DNA of 64,000 nucleotides from an uncultured Bacteroidota bacterium (GCA_903838055.1 CAILWV010000077.1:1-64000), one strand, 5' to 3'; shown: positions 43,238 through 53,207, counted from the stretch's first letter. Numbers and translations: made by a program. Notes: generated by a model from the sequence alone, not told the origin.

Positions 43238-46200
43238 ATGATTCACTTTTTCGGCAACGAAACCTCTACAGTATATGCTGTTCAAACAAGCAATAGCCTA
43301 TTGAAACAGCAATCACAAAATGAACTTTCTACAGAAACAATCTCCAAATTAAATTGGCTTTTTGGAAACGCAACTAAAATTGAGAAATCCGTACTTACGG
43401 ATTTTTTTGTTGGTCCGCGTGCTGCAATGGTAACTCCTTGGAGTACTAATGCTGTAGAAATAACACAAAATATGGGAATTGAAGGAATAATAAGGATTGA
43501 AGAATTTGAGAAAGTTACTTCCGATTTTACTTCTTTTGATCCAATGTTATTGCAAAAATATTCCGAATTAAATCAAGATATATTTACAATAAATATAGAA
43601 CCTGAAGCAATTCTTGAAATTGATGATATTTCAATTTATAACCAACAAGAAGGATTGTCGTTAAGCTTTGAGGAAGTAGAATATTTAGAAAACCTATCTA
43701 AAAAATTAAATAGAAAACTTACTGATTCAGAAGTGTTTGGTTTTTCTCAAGTTAATTCAGAACACTGCCGTCACAAAATCTTCAATGGAACTTTTGTAAT
43801 TGACGGTATAGAAAAACCCTCTTCTTTATTTAAATTAATTAAGAAAACTGCTGCTGAAAATCCGAATGATATTGTTTCAGCTTACAAAGATAATGTTGCT
43901 TTCATAAAAGGACCTTCCATAGAACAATTCGCACCAAAAAGTGCTGACAAACCAGATTTTTATTCCAAAAAACAATTCGATTCTGTTATTTCATTAAAAG
44001 CAGAAACGCATAATTTCCCAACCACTGTTGAACCTTTTAATGGTGCTGCAACAGGTTCAGGAGGTGAAATTCGTGATAGATTAGCTGGAGGTCAAGGTTC
44101 TTTACCATTAGCTGGAACTGCAGTATACATGACTGCCTACTCTAGATTAGAAGAAAATAGAAATTGGGAAAAAGGAATGGCCGAAAGAAAATGGTTGTAC
44201 CAAACACCAATGGATATTTTAATAAAAGCATCTAATGGAGCATCTGATTTTGGAAATAAATTTGGTCAACCTTTAATTACAGGTTCTATTTTAACCTTTG
44301 AGCATGATGAAGACAACCGCAAACTTGGTTATGATAAAGTAATCATGCAAGCGGGTGGAATAGGATACGGAAAAGCATCGCAAGCACAAAAACAAAAACC
44401 AAAAACAGGAGATAAAATTGTAATTCTAGGTGGTGAAAACTATAGAATTGGAATGGGTGGTGCCGCTGTTTCTTCTGCTGATACAGGAGCATTAGGCTCT
44501 GGTATTGAGTTAAATGCTATTCAGAGATCTAATCCAGAAATGCAAAAACGTGCTGCTAATGCGATTCGAGGATTGGTAGAAAGTGATGAAAACCCTATTG
44601 TTTCTATTCACGATCATGGTGCAGGAGGGCATTTAAACTGCTTGTCAGAACTTGTCGAAGAAACCGGTGGATTAATTGATTTAGATAAATTACCTGTAGG
44701 TGACCCTACCCTTTCTGCAAAAGAAATCATAGGTAACGAAAGCCAAGAACGAATGGGATTGGTTATAGGACAGAAAGATATTGACACTTTACAACGAATT
44801 GCCGATAGAGAACGTTCACCAATGTATCAAGTTGGTGAAGTTACAGGAAATCACAGATTTACTTTTAAAAGCGAAACTACAGGCAATAAACCAATGGATT
44901 TTGCTTTAGAAGATATGTTTGGTAGTTCTCCTAAAGTTATTATGACCGACAAAACAATTGTTAGAAAATATGCTGATTTAGAATATACTAATGAAAATAT
45001 TTTAAATTATATAGAACAAGTACTCCGATTAGAAGCTGTTGCTTGTAAAGATTGGTTAACTAATAAGGTAGACCGATGTGTAGGTGGAAAAGTTGCCAAA
45101 CAACAATGCTCTGGTCCTTTGCAATTGCCATTAAATAATGTTGGGGTGATGGCATTAGATTATAACGGAAAAGAAGGAATTGCTACTTCAATTGGCCATT
45201 CTCCTATTTCTGCATTAATTGATCCAAAAGCAGGTAGCCGAAATGCTATTGGCGAAGCATTATCCAATATTGTTTTTGCACCCTTAAAAGATAATTTACA
45301 AAGTGTATCACTTTCTGCCAACTGGATGTGGGCTTGTAAAAATGAAGGAGAAGATGCTCGTTTATATGAAGCTGTTCAAGCATGTTCTGACTTTGCTATC
45401 GAATTGGGAATTAATATTCCAACAGGAAAAGATTCGCTTTCAATGAAGCAAAAATATCCAAATGACGAAGTAATTGCTCCTGGAACAGTTATTATTTCGG
45501 CAGGTGGAAATTGTTCGAATATTACTAAAGTTGTTGAACCGGTATTGCAACGAAATGGTGGTTCACTATATTATATCAATTTATCGCAAGATGATTTTAA
45601 ATTAGGTGGAAGTTCATTTGCTCAAACTTTAAATAAAATAGGAACTGAAACCCCAACAATAAAGGATTCAAACTATTTTAAAGTGGCTTTTAATACGATT
45701 CAAAATTTAATAAAAGACAGGCAAATACTTGCAGGACACGACATTGGAAGTGGCGGATTGATAACTACTTTATTAGAAATGTGCTTTGCAGATATAAATG
45801 TAGGTGCTTCCATTTCATTCGATTCTTTATCAGAAAATGATTTAGTTAAGATTTTGTTTTCTGAAAACATTGGAGTTGTGCTTCAAGCTAAAGACGATAT
45901 TACTTTTGAAAACGCATTTAAAGGTATGGAGATTTTCAAAATCGGAAAAGTGGTAGAAAGCAATTTCTTGGAAGTTGGAAGCTTAAAATTAGAAATTAGT
46001 AAATACCGAAATATTTGGTTTGAAACTTCTTATTTACTAGATCAAAAACAAACAAAAAATAATAAAGCAAAAGAGCGTTTTGACAATTTAGGAAAACAAC
46101 CTTTGCAATATCAGTTTTCTAGTCATTTTACAGGAGTCTTAAATACTAAACTTTCTACTAATGAAGAGTTTGTTCGCCCAAAAGCTGCGATTATTAGAGA

Positions 46201-46924
46201 AAAAGGAAGTAACAGCGAACGTGAAATGGCAAATGCTATGTATTTAGCAGGCTTTGATGTAAAAGATGTCCACATGACTGATTTAATTTCAGGTCGCGAA
46301 AATCTAGAAGACATTCAATTTATTGGTGCTGTAGGCGGTTTTTCTAATTCAGATGTTTTGGGTTCCGCTAAAGGTTGGGCTGGTGCATTTTTATATAATG
46401 AGAAGGCAAAATCTGCATTACAAAATTTCTTTAAAAGAGAGGACACACTATCTGTTGGAATATGTAATGGTTGCCAATTGTTTATGGAATTAGAATTGAT
46501 AAATCCGGAGCATGAAATTCATGGCAAAATGCTACAAAACGATTCACACAAACACGAAAGTATTTTTACGTCGGTAATAGTACAAGAGAATCATTCGGTA
46601 ATGTTATCCACATTAGCAGGAACTTCATTAGGTGTTTGGGTTTCTCATGGCGAAGGAAAATTCAACTTACCTCTTGAAGAAAGTCAATATAATATTGTAG
46701 CAAAATATGGTTATGAAGGTTACCCTGCCAATCCTAATGGATCAGATTATAATACAGCAATGTTATGTGATAAAACAGGACGACATTTAGTTATGATGCC
46801 ACATATTGAACGTTCTACTTTCCCTTGGAATTGGGCATATTATCCTGGCGATACTAAAGATGAAGTTTCTCCATGGATTGAAGCATTTGTAAATGCTCGA
46901 CTTTGGGTAGAGAAACAAAAATAG
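43238..46924 (+). CDS. purL: phosphoribosylformylglycinamidine synthase
   Basis: A 1228-residue large-type PurL using glutamine and ATP to convert FGAR to FGAM in purine synthesis. The N-terminal domain and the two AIRS-like halves are present (SEHCRHKIFNGTF, KAETHNFPTTVEPFNGAATGSGGEIRD, ISIHDHGAGGHLNCLSELVEE-type region, GHDIGSGGLITTLLEM). The C-terminal class I glutaminase (from about 965) has the nucleophile Cys in GICNGCQLFMEL and ends with PHIERSTFPWNWAYY. The length is as for the E. coli single-chain enzyme. It stands alone. Confidence 0.97.
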   Translation: MIHFFGNETSTVYAVQTSNSLLKQQSQNELSTETISKLNWLFGNATKIEKSVLTDFFVGPRAAMVTPWSTNAVEITQNMGIEGIIRIEEFEKVTSDFTSFDPMLLQKYSELNQDIFTINIEPEAILEIDDISIYNQQEGLSLSFEEVEYLENLSKKLNRKLTDSEVFGFSQVNSEHCRHKIFNGTFVIDGIEKPSSLFKLIKKTAAENPNDIVSAYKDNVAFIKGPSIEQFAPKSADKPDFYSKKQFDSVISLKAETHNFPTTVEPFNGAATGSGGEIRDRLAGGQGSLPLAGTAVYMTAYSRLEENRNWEKGMAERKWLYQTPMDILIKASNGASDFGNKFGQPLITGSILTFEHDEDNRKLGYDKVIMQAGGIGYGKASQAQKQKPKTGDKIVILGGENYRIGMGGAAVSSADTGALGSGIELNAIQRSNPEMQKRAANAIRGLVESDENPIVSIHDHGAGGHLNCLSELVEETGGLIDLDKLPVGDPTLSAKEIIGNESQERMGLVIGQKDIDTLQRIADRERSPMYQVGEVTGNHRFTFKSETTGNKPMDFALEDMFGSSPKVIMTDKTIVRKYADLEYTNENILNYIEQVLRLEAVACKDWLTNKVDRCVGGKVAKQQCSGPLQLPLNNVGVMALDYNGKEGIATSIGHSPISALIDPKAGSRNAIGEALSNIVFAPLKDNLQSVSLSANWMWACKNEGEDARLYEAVQACSDFAIELGINIPTGKDSLSMKQKYPNDEVIAPGTVIISAGGNCSNITKVVEPVLQRNGGSLYYINLSQDDFKLGGSSFAQTLNKIGTETPTIKDSNYFKVAFNTIQNLIKDRQILAGHDIGSGGLITTLLEMCFADINVGASISFDSLSENDLVKILFSENIGVVLQAKDDITFENAFKGMEIFKIGKVVESNFLEVGSLKLEISKYRNIWFETSYLLDQKQTKNNKAKERFDNLGKQPLQYQFSSHFTGVLNTKLSTNEEFVRPKAAIIREKGSNSEREMANAMYLAGFDVKDVHMTDLISGRENLEDIQFIGAVGGFSNSDVLGSAKGWAGAFLYNEKAKSALQNFFKREDTLSVGICNGCQLFMELELINPEHEIHGKMLQNDSHKHESIFTSVIVQENHSVMLSTLAGTSLGVWVSHGEGKFNLPLEESQYNIVAKYGYEGYPANPNGSDYNTAMLCDKTGRHLVMMPHIERSTFPWNWAYYPGDTKDEVSPWIEAFVNARLWVEKQK

Positions 46925-46972
46925 TAGAAAAGGAATTTATATATTTATAATTGAATTCAAAAGTGAAGACAA

Positions 46973-48019
46973 TTATTCCATCATCAATCTGGTCAAGATT
47001 GGAAAATGATCGGAATTTTTAAACAATGGAAAGTTTTCAAAGCTTTTCACTTTCATTCTTTTATCAACAAAAATATAGTCTATTCTGGCTGGATAATATT
47101 TAAAATTATAGGTTTCACCAAAACCATTTCCAGCTTCTTCAAAACAATCACTTAGGTTGCCTTTTATCCTTCTGTATACATAAGAGAAAGCGCTGTTATT
47201 CATATCACCACAAATAATCATAGGATAGTGACATTCCTTCTTATGTTTTTGTAATATTTCGGCTTGTAATTGTTGTTTTTTAAATGCACGACTTATTCGA
47301 AGTACCATCAATTGCGATTTTTGCTGACTTATAGAATCAACATTTTCTTGTATTTCATTAACATCGGGAGAAATTTTTATCGACTGCAAGTGCATATTAT
47401 ATACTCGAATAGTATCTTTCCCTTTTCGAATATCGGCATAAACGATTAAATTATTAGATTCCGGAAATTCAATATTTCCTTCATCTACAATAGGATATTT
47501 AGAAAAAATTGCTTGACCAGTTTTAATATTTTTCCCTTGCATAAAAATAAAACGATGTTTATAAACACGTAAATCTACTTTTGCCGTTTTAGAATATTCT
47601 TGTATACAAAGTATGTCTGGATTTTGATCATTAATAAAATGTCTTATAGAATCACCAACATGCTCTTGAGGAAGCCAGTTAAACAGATTGAACAATCTAA
47701 CGTTATAACTCATTACAATAAAATCTTTATCTTCTTTAGGTTGCGGATTAGAATCGAATTTATAAAACTTATTTACAAACGTAATTCCAATAATTAATGC
47801 AATTGCAGATAGAATCATCTGTCTTTTCAATTGGAAAAGCCAATAAATAAAAAATAAGGCATTTATTATTAAAAACAAAGGAAGAATAAGAGTAAGTACC
47901 GATAAAAACGGAAAAAATGTAGGTGCTAGAAATGGCAAAACATAAGCAAGAAAAGTCAATACAGTAAACACTATATTAAAGAAGAATATTACTTTATTAA
48001 ACCAAGATAGTTTTTTCAT
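46973..48019 (-). CDS. endonuclease/exonuclease/phosphatase family membrane protein
   Basis: A 348-residue protein with two or three N-terminal membrane helices (about residues 9-85). An EEP-fold catalytic domain follows with VMSYNVRLFNLFNW, DILCIQEYSK (Asn and Glu metal residues), GDMNNSAFSYVYR and the terminal SDHFPILTRL. Such proteins hydrolyse phosphodiesters or lipid phosphates. The substrate here is unknown. It is the last of a run of minus-strand genes headed by mutL, separated from the rhomboid gene by 143 bases. Confidence 0.86.
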   Translation of the reverse strand: MKKLSWFNKVIFFFNIVFTVLTFLAYVLPFLAPTFFPFLSVLTLILPLFLIINALFFIYWLFQLKRQMILSAIALIIGITFVNKFYKFDSNPQPKEDKDFIVMSYNVRLFNLFNWLPQEHVGDSIRHFINDQNPDILCIQEYSKTAKVDLRVYKHRFIFMQGKNIKTGQAIFSKYPIVDEGNIEFPESNNLIVYADIRKGKDTIRVYNMHLQSIKISPDVNEIQENVDSISQQKSQLMVLRISRAFKKQQLQAEILQKHKKECHYPMIICGDMNNSAFSYVYRRIKGNLSDCFEEAGNGFGETYNFKYYPARIDYIFVDKRMKVKSFENFPLFKNSDHFPILTRLMME

Positions 48020-48162
48020 TTATTTCTTAAAAGAACCTTCAATTTGAAGCTCTTAGTTACTTTTTTTGACACTAACTTCACTAATTTTCACCTATTTAAT
48101 AATTGTTTGAATTACTTTCTAAATAAACTGTGAAAGTCTTGTATATAGATTTTTTTTGTATG

Positions 48163-49026
48163 CTACTTCCCTGCTTTAAAAAGAAATTCTTTTTCTTCAG
48201 CAGTTAAACTATCATACCCTGATTGACTAATTTTATCTAGAATTTCATCTATTTGTTGTTGCGATTTATCTTTTACTACAATCTTACTAGCGGCTTTTGC
48301 AAACGGTTTTTTCGGATTTACATGCACTCTTTTAAAAGGAGTTTTTTTACTAGGTTGAAACAAATTAACAAAAAAATCAATTACAGTTGACACTATATTA
48401 CTTAAATCTGTTCCATTTTGAAGTAATTTTATGTAAATCACACCAAAAAAAGCTCCTGCTAAATGCGATATATGACCGCCTGTATTACCCGATAAAAACT
48501 GCATTGTATCTAATAATAGTATAACTGCTGTTAAATGCCATAACTTAACATTCCCTATCAATAACAATCTAACTACCATTAATGGTTGGTAGGTAGCTGT
48601 AGCAACCAAAATTGCCATTACAGCAGCAGAAGCTCCAACCAAGGTTGAATTTAAATGCAATAAATAGTATCCAATTACAAATGCCAATCCAGCAAAAATA
48701 GAACTCAATAAATACAATCCTAAAAATTGTTTCTGGGTAAAAAAGGTTAAAAATAATCGGCTTGAAAAATTTAAAACCATCATATTAAAAAACAAATGCC
48801 AAAATCCATCATGAAGAAAAGCATAGGAAAGTAAAGTATATGGAAAATAAAGTACGTCATTAGGGTTAGAAGACAAGCAAATCCAATTTGGAAAAGTGAA
48901 AACTCCTAAGCTAAATTGATAGAAAAAAACTAATGAAATTAAAAATATTGCCACATTCCAATAGATGACTCTATTGGCAATACCACCAATTTTATACTGT
49001 AATTTAATATCGTCTATTATATTCAT
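48163..49026 (-). CDS. rhomboid family intramembrane serine protease, second of a pair
   Basis: A 287-residue protein with six membrane helices in residues 16-215. The putative nucleophile is in LVGASAAVMAILVA (GASA rather than GASG), and the catalytic His is in GGHISHLAGAFFGVIY. HDGFWHLFFNMMVLNFSS is the conserved helix 2 region. The C-terminal 70 residues are soluble and Lys-rich, ending in a helical SGYDSLTAEEKEFLFKAGK. It lies 13 bases after the first rhomboid gene. The substrate is unknown. Confidence 0.88.
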   Translation of the reverse strand: MNIIDDIKLQYKIGGIANRVIYWNVAIFLISLVFFYQFSLGVFTFPNWICLSSNPNDVLYFPYTLLSYAFLHDGFWHLFFNMMVLNFSSRLFLTFFTQKQFLGLYLLSSIFAGLAFVIGYYLLHLNSTLVGASAAVMAILVATATYQPLMVVRLLLIGNVKLWHLTAVILLLDTMQFLSGNTGGHISHLAGAFFGVIYIKLLQNGTDLSNIVSTVIDFFVNLFQPSKKTPFKRVHVNPKKPFAKAASKIVVKDKSQQQIDEILDKISQSGYDSLTAEEKEFLFKAGK

Positions 49027-49039
49027 ATCCTCTTAAAGA

Positions 49040-49801
49040 TTAATTCCAACGTTTATTATTAAACTGATTTTTTTTCCAATACCACATCATAATAAAACCA
49101 GTTATGGCACCACCAATATGTGCAAAATGGGCTATACCTGTGCTTCCTGCTCCAAATATAGACTGACCTTTCAAACCTAAAAACAAATCAATAGCTAATA
49201 AACCAGGAACAAAATATTTAGCTTTAATTGGAATTGGTATGAACATAATTCCTAATTCAGCCATTGGAAACATAAAAGCAAAAGCAACTAAAAGTCCATA
49301 AATTGCACCGGATGCACCTAAGGTTTGTGAATTATAAGCTGCATACATATTTTCTAGTGCAGATTTAGGAATTGAATTTAATAATCCTGAATTGTATTTC
49401 CCTTCAGTCAATAATGTCATAATATCATGATGCGAAACATTGGCTTCTTGTAATAAAGAAAGTGCGTGTTGGTATTGATAATAATGTATTCCTTCATTTA
49501 ATAATATTGCTCCTAATCCACAGGAAATATAAAAAAACAAAAATTTAGTTCCTCCCCAAAAATGTTCTAAAGCACTTCCAAAAGAATATAAAGCAAACAT
49601 ATTAAATAAAATATGAGTGAAATTTGGCATTGGAGCATGCATAAACATACTTGTTAATGGTTGCCATACTTTAAAATTAGGATTCTGAATATAGAATTCA
49701 GAAAATAAAGGATAAGCATTAGTTCCTGGTAACTGCGAACCAATAAAAAAGATAATATTTAAAATTAATAGTTGTTTTACAACTGGTGTTATTCTCATCA
49801 T
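49040..49801 (-). CDS. rhomboid family intramembrane serine protease, first of a pair
   Basis: A 253-residue membrane protease. It has six helices, HILFNMFALYSFGSALEHFWG in helix 2, the nucleophile Ser in LGASGAIYGLLVAFA and the catalytic His in GIAHFAHIGGAITGF. A roughly 55-residue insertion between helices 3 and 4 (GIHYYQYQHALSLL...) is larger than usual. Its ATG overlaps the mutL stop by 4 bases (ATGA), so it is translated with mutL. That linkage is recurrent in flavobacteria as I recall, without known functional meaning. Confidence 0.9.
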   Translation of the reverse strand: MMRITPVVKQLLILNIIFFIGSQLPGTNAYPLFSEFYIQNPNFKVWQPLTSMFMHAPMPNFTHILFNMFALYSFGSALEHFWGGTKFLFFYISCGLGAILLNEGIHYYQYQHALSLLQEANVSHHDIMTLLTEGKYNSGLLNSIPKSALENMYAAYNSQTLGASGAIYGLLVAFAFMFPMAELGIMFIPIPIKAKYFVPGLLAIDLFLGLKGQSIFGAGSTGIAHFAHIGGAITGFIMMWYWKKNQFNNKRWN

Positions 49802-51651
49802 AAGGCAAATCTTTTATCTATATCTTCCACACGCATGGTGATGAAAGTGGGTTTTTGAAATGGGGAAACATTAGGGTCTTTACAGGCAAATAAATTGTTA
49901 ACCAAATTTTCTTGTTCTTTTTCAGTTAGATAAGCTCCGGTTTTAACAGCCAAACTATTTGCCATGGATTTCGCAATAGAGTCATTCTGACTAAAACTAC
50001 TATCGGGAACTCCGTCTTGCAAATCGCTTATTAATTGTTCTAATACGGATGCAACTTCACTTTCGGATGTATTTGCTGGAATCCCTGAAATTTGAAGGTA
50101 TTCTTCATTTAATGCTTCAAAAACAAATCCTGTATTTTCTAATGCAGGCTGTAATTCGGTAATTATTTTCATCTCATTTACAGAAAAATGAAATTGCAAC
50201 GGAAACAATAATTGCTGACTAGATGCTTGGTTAACTGTCATGTTTGTTAAAAACTGTTCATATAATACACGTTGGTGTGCTCTATGTTGGTTAATAATTA
50301 CCATTCCAGATTTTATTGGACTTACAATATATTTTTTCTGAATTTGATAGGTATGTTTTGCAACTTGTTCTTCTTCTTTTTCATCAAAAAAAGATGCTGT
50401 TACCTCTTCATTTTCAAAAGTAAAATTCTCAACATCCAAAGTATCCTGTTTCAATCCAACATATAAACTTTCCCAACTTTGAGTAGTATCTGCTTTTTTA
50501 TAAGAAGAGCCGCCACCTGAAAAAGAAGTCGATTGCTTTTCATCTGAAAAAGGATTATAAGATCTATCCACTTGAACCTTTGGATATTCAGCACTTTTTG
50601 TTTGGTATTCATAAGGCGTATCCAAATTTGGATCTCTATCAAAATCTAATGCAGGAGCTACGTTAAATTGCCCTAAACTATGTTTAATGGTAGACCTTAA
50701 AATAGCATAAAGTGCTTGTTCATCATCAAACTTAATCTCAGTTTTAGTGGGATGAATATTGATATCAATGGTATTTGGAGGCACATTTAAATAAATAAAA
50801 TAACTTGGTTGTGCGCCATTAGGCAACAAGCCCTCATAGGCATTCATTACAGCATGATGCAAATAGCCACTTTTAATATATCTATCGTTTACAAAAAAGA
50901 ATTGTTCAGATCTATTTTTCTTAGCAAATTCAGGTTTTCCAACGAACCCTTGTATAGTTACAATTTCTGTTTCTTCTTGAACAGGAACTAATTTTTCATT
51001 TGTTTTACCAGAAAAAATACTAACAATTCGTTGCCTTAAATTAGAATTTGGCAAATTAAACATTTCACTTCCGTTATGGTACATCGTGAAATAAATATTA
51101 GGATGCGCCAGTGCTACCCTTTGAAATTCATCTACAACATGACGATATTCAACCGTTTCAGATTTTAAAAAATTACGTCGAGCTGGAATATTATAAAAAA
51201 GATTTTTCACCGCAAAGGAAGTCCCTTTGGGTACTACTGAAGGTTCTTGCGAAACAAATTTGCTGCCTTCAATAACAATATGATTTCCAAGTTCTTCTTG
51301 TTCTTGCTTAGTTTTCATCTCTACGTGGGCAATAGCAGCAATTGATGCCAATGCTTCACCACGAAACCCTTTTGTATGCAAAGAAAATAAATCTTCAGCT
51401 TGACGTATTTTAGAAGTTGCATGACGCTCAAAACACAAACGTGCATCGGTAACGCTCATTCCTACTCCGTTATCAATAACTTGAACCAATGCTTTTCCTG
51501 CATCTTTAATTATCAATTTAATGTCTGTTGCTTTTGCATCAACAGCATTTTCCAGTAATTCTTTTACTACTGATGCTGGCCGTTGTACTACTTCTCCGGC
51601 AGCAATCTGGTTAGCAACGTGATCAGGAAGTAGTTGAATTATACTTGACAT
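49798..51651 (-). CDS. mutL: DNA mismatch repair protein MutL
   Basis: A 617-residue GHKL ATPase linking MutS recognition to repair. ATPase motifs are ELLENAVDAKATDIKLI (catalytic Glu), DNGVGM, TKGFRGEALASIAAI and the GTSFAVKNLFYNIPARRNFLKS loop. A disordered linker (about 330-430) precedes the dimerisation domain. The endonuclease motif expected as DQHAxxExxxxE reads NQHRAHQRVLYE at 454-465, and the zinc-site motif CPHGRP is replaced by NVSPFQKP, so nicking activity is probably absent. mutL heads the rhomboid operon. Confidence 0.95.
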   Translation of the reverse strand: MSSIIQLLPDHVANQIAAGEVVQRPASVVKELLENAVDAKATDIKLIIKDAGKALVQVIDNGVGMSVTDARLCFERHATSKIRQAEDLFSLHTKGFRGEALASIAAIAHVEMKTKQEQEELGNHIVIEGSKFVSQEPSVVPKGTSFAVKNLFYNIPARRNFLKSETVEYRHVVDEFQRVALAHPNIYFTMYHNGSEMFNLPNSNLRQRIVSIFSGKTNEKLVPVQEETEIVTIQGFVGKPEFAKKNRSEQFFFVNDRYIKSGYLHHAVMNAYEGLLPNGAQPSYFIYLNVPPNTIDINIHPTKTEIKFDDEQALYAILRSTIKHSLGQFNVAPALDFDRDPNLDTPYEYQTKSAEYPKVQVDRSYNPFSDEKQSTSFSGGGSSYKKADTTQSWESLYVGLKQDTLDVENFTFENEEVTASFFDEKEEEQVAKHTYQIQKKYIVSPIKSGMVIINQHRAHQRVLYEQFLTNMTVNQASSQQLLFPLQFHFSVNEMKIITELQPALENTGFVFEALNEEYLQISGIPANTSESEVASVLEQLISDLQDGVPDSSFSQNDSIAKSMANSLAVKTGAYLTEKEQENLVNNLFACKDPNVSPFQKPTFITMRVEDIDKRFAL

Positions 51652-51694
51652 TTTTTAGGGTTCTAGTTTTTTTAGGGTTTGGGGTTTTAGAAAA

Positions 51695-51711
51695 CAAATT
51701 TAGCAAATTTA
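51695..51711 (-). promoter_or_regulatory. double -7 box for mutL
   Basis: On the minus strand TAAATTTG occurs twice, one base apart (51711-51704 and 51702-51695). Either could serve as the -7 box. The leader to the ATG at 51651 is about 40 bases. Confidence 0.5.
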
Positions 51712-51757
51712 AGGAAAATCTGTTGGTAAATATATTTAAGTTGACACTAAAAAAGCA

Positions 51758-51783
51758 AAACCTATTCGATTAGGAATAGGTTT
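51758..51783 (-). terminator. terminator of ribH
   Basis: AAACCTATTC and GAATAGGTTT form a perfect 10-base stem over a 6-base loop. The minus-strand T run after it is interrupted by GC. Confidence 0.65.
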
Positions 51784-51805
51784 CATATATTGAAATAGTA
51801 AAACG

Positions 51806-52303
51806 TTACTCTTTTTCGGAAATTCGTCTCAATTCGGCCATTTTAATAGCTGCAATAGCGGCTTCAGTTCCTTTATTTCCATGAATTCCACCACTTCTAT
51901 CGATAGATTGTTGTTCGTTATTATCGGTTAGCAAACAAAATATCACTGGAACATCAGTTTGAACATTCAAATCTTTTATTCCTTGGGTTACTCCCTCGCA
52001 CACAAATTCAAAGTGCATCGTTTCACCTTTTATAACACAACCTATAGTAATCACAACATCTACATTTTGAGTGACGATCATTCGTTGTGCGCCATAAACC
52101 AATTCAAAACTGCCAGGAACGTTCCAACGAATAATATTTTCTTGCACTGCACCACAATCTAATAATGCTGCAAGAGTTCCATTATATAACCCTTCTGTTA
52201 TGTGATCGTTCCATTCTGAAACAACAATCCCAAACCGAAAATCTTTCGCATTTGGGATTGTATTTTTATCGTAATTAGATAAGTTCTTGTTAGCTGTAGC
52301 CAT
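51806..52303 (-). CDS. ribH: 6,7-dimethyl-8-ribityllumazine synthase
   Basis: A 165-residue enzyme of riboflavin synthesis that joins the ribityl-diaminouracil with a butanone phosphate to give lumazine. Motifs are FGIVVSEWNDHITEGLYNGTLAAL, WNVPGSFELVYGAQRM, the conserved GCVIKGETMHFEFVCEGVTQGI with the catalytic His, and GGIHGNKGTEAAIAAI. The length is normal. It follows the TPR-protein gene with an 80-base repeat-rich gap and ends in its own terminator. Confidence 0.96.
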   Translation of the reverse strand: MATANKNLSNYDKNTIPNAKDFRFGIVVSEWNDHITEGLYNGTLAALLDCGAVQENIIRWNVPGSFELVYGAQRMIVTQNVDVVITIGCVIKGETMHFEFVCEGVTQGIKDLNVQTDVPVIFCLLTDNNEQQSIDRSGGIHGNKGTEAAIAAIKMAELRRISEKE

Positions 52304-52312
52304 TTTTATAGT

Positions 52313-52377
52313 GTTCAGTGCTCAGTTTAAAGTGTTCAGTACAGTATTAAACTGCCAACTGAACATTGAATACTGAA
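52313..52377. repeat. GTTCAGT-type direct and inverted repeats
   Basis: The 80-base gap between ribH and the TPR gene holds GTTCAGT (52313, 52334), CTCAGT (52321) and inverted ACTGAAC/ACTGAA (52358, 52372). It looks like degenerate simple repeat growth. A weak attenuator hairpin is possible. Confidence 0.5.
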
Positions 52378-52383
52378 TACTAA

Positions 52384-53178
52384 TTACTGCGCCATTCCAA
52401 TTAAAGCATCAATGTTTTGTGCTTCTGGAGTAGCTTCGTATTTTTCTTTTATTTCAGTGAAATATTTTAAAGCGTCTGCTTTGTTTCCTAACTCCATTGC
52501 AGTTTGACCTGCTTTGAATAAGTATCTCGGAGTAGTGAATTCATTAGTATTTAATCTTGCTGCTTTTTCGTAGAATTCTAATGCTTTTTTAGCATCATTT
52601 TTCTGAGACCAAGCATCTCCAATTGCACCAATAGCAATAGGACCTAAGAAATAATCTTCTGTAGTGAATTTTTCTAAAAATTGAATAGCAAGATCGTATT
52701 TTTTCAAATTCAAATTAGCAATACCTGCATAATAGTTTGCAACATTACCAGAATCTGTTCCAGCATATTGATCTGCAATTCCTACTGCACCTTGTTTTCC
52801 TTCTGATCCTTTTAATACTAAAGCATATAATGAATCTTGAGATTTAGCATTAGTAGCGTCAGCAGCCAATTGGAAGTTCTTTTGTGCTACAAATAAATCA
52901 GAAGTCGCTTCTTCTTCTTTAGGTTCAGCAACAAATTTTTGATAAGACAAATATCCAACAGTTACTAAAACGATAGCTGTTAATATGCCTAAAATATATT
53001 TTTGGTTTGCAGCAACCCAATCTTCAATTTTAGAAGCACTAGAATCTAATGTATCAAAAGCCTTAGCTGTAACACTATCTTTTGCATCCACATTCGGAGT
53101 ATCTTCAATAAAATTATTATCTAATTTTTCTTCTTTTTCTTTTGGTGCTTTGTAACCTCTTTTATTATAAGTTGCCAT
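52384..53178 (-). CDS. membrane-anchored tetratricopeptide repeat protein
   Basis: A 264-residue protein. A charged cytoplasmic N-terminus (about 60 residues) precedes one membrane helix (ILGILTAIVLVTVGYLSYQKF, near 65-85). TPR repeats then fill residues 100-264, such as YAGIANLNLKKYDLAIQFLEKF and KADALKYFTEIKEKY. The layout is like YfgM-type periplasmic TPR proteins linked to the Sec translocon and envelope chaperones. The link is by architecture only. It is the first gene of the ribH transcript and is divergent from recF. Confidence 0.82.
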   Translation of the reverse strand: MATYNKRGYKAPKEKEEKLDNNFIEDTPNVDAKDSVTAKAFDTLDSSASKIEDWVAANQKYILGILTAIVLVTVGYLSYQKFVAEPKEEEATSDLFVAQKNFQLAADATNAKSQDSLYALVLKGSEGKQGAVGIADQYAGTDSGNVANYYAGIANLNLKKYDLAIQFLEKFTTEDYFLGPIAIGAIGDAWSQKNDAKKALEFYEKAARLNTNEFTTPRYLFKAGQTAMELGNKADALKYFTEIKEKYEATPEAQNIDALIGMAQ

Positions 53179-53199
53179 TTAAATTAATTTTAGTGTGTG

Positions 53200-53207
53200 C
53201 AAAAATA
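53200..53207 (-). promoter_or_regulatory. -7 box of the TPR-ribH operon
   Basis: On the minus strand TATTTTTG fits TAnnTTTG, 21 bases before the ATG at 53178. Confidence 0.5.
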
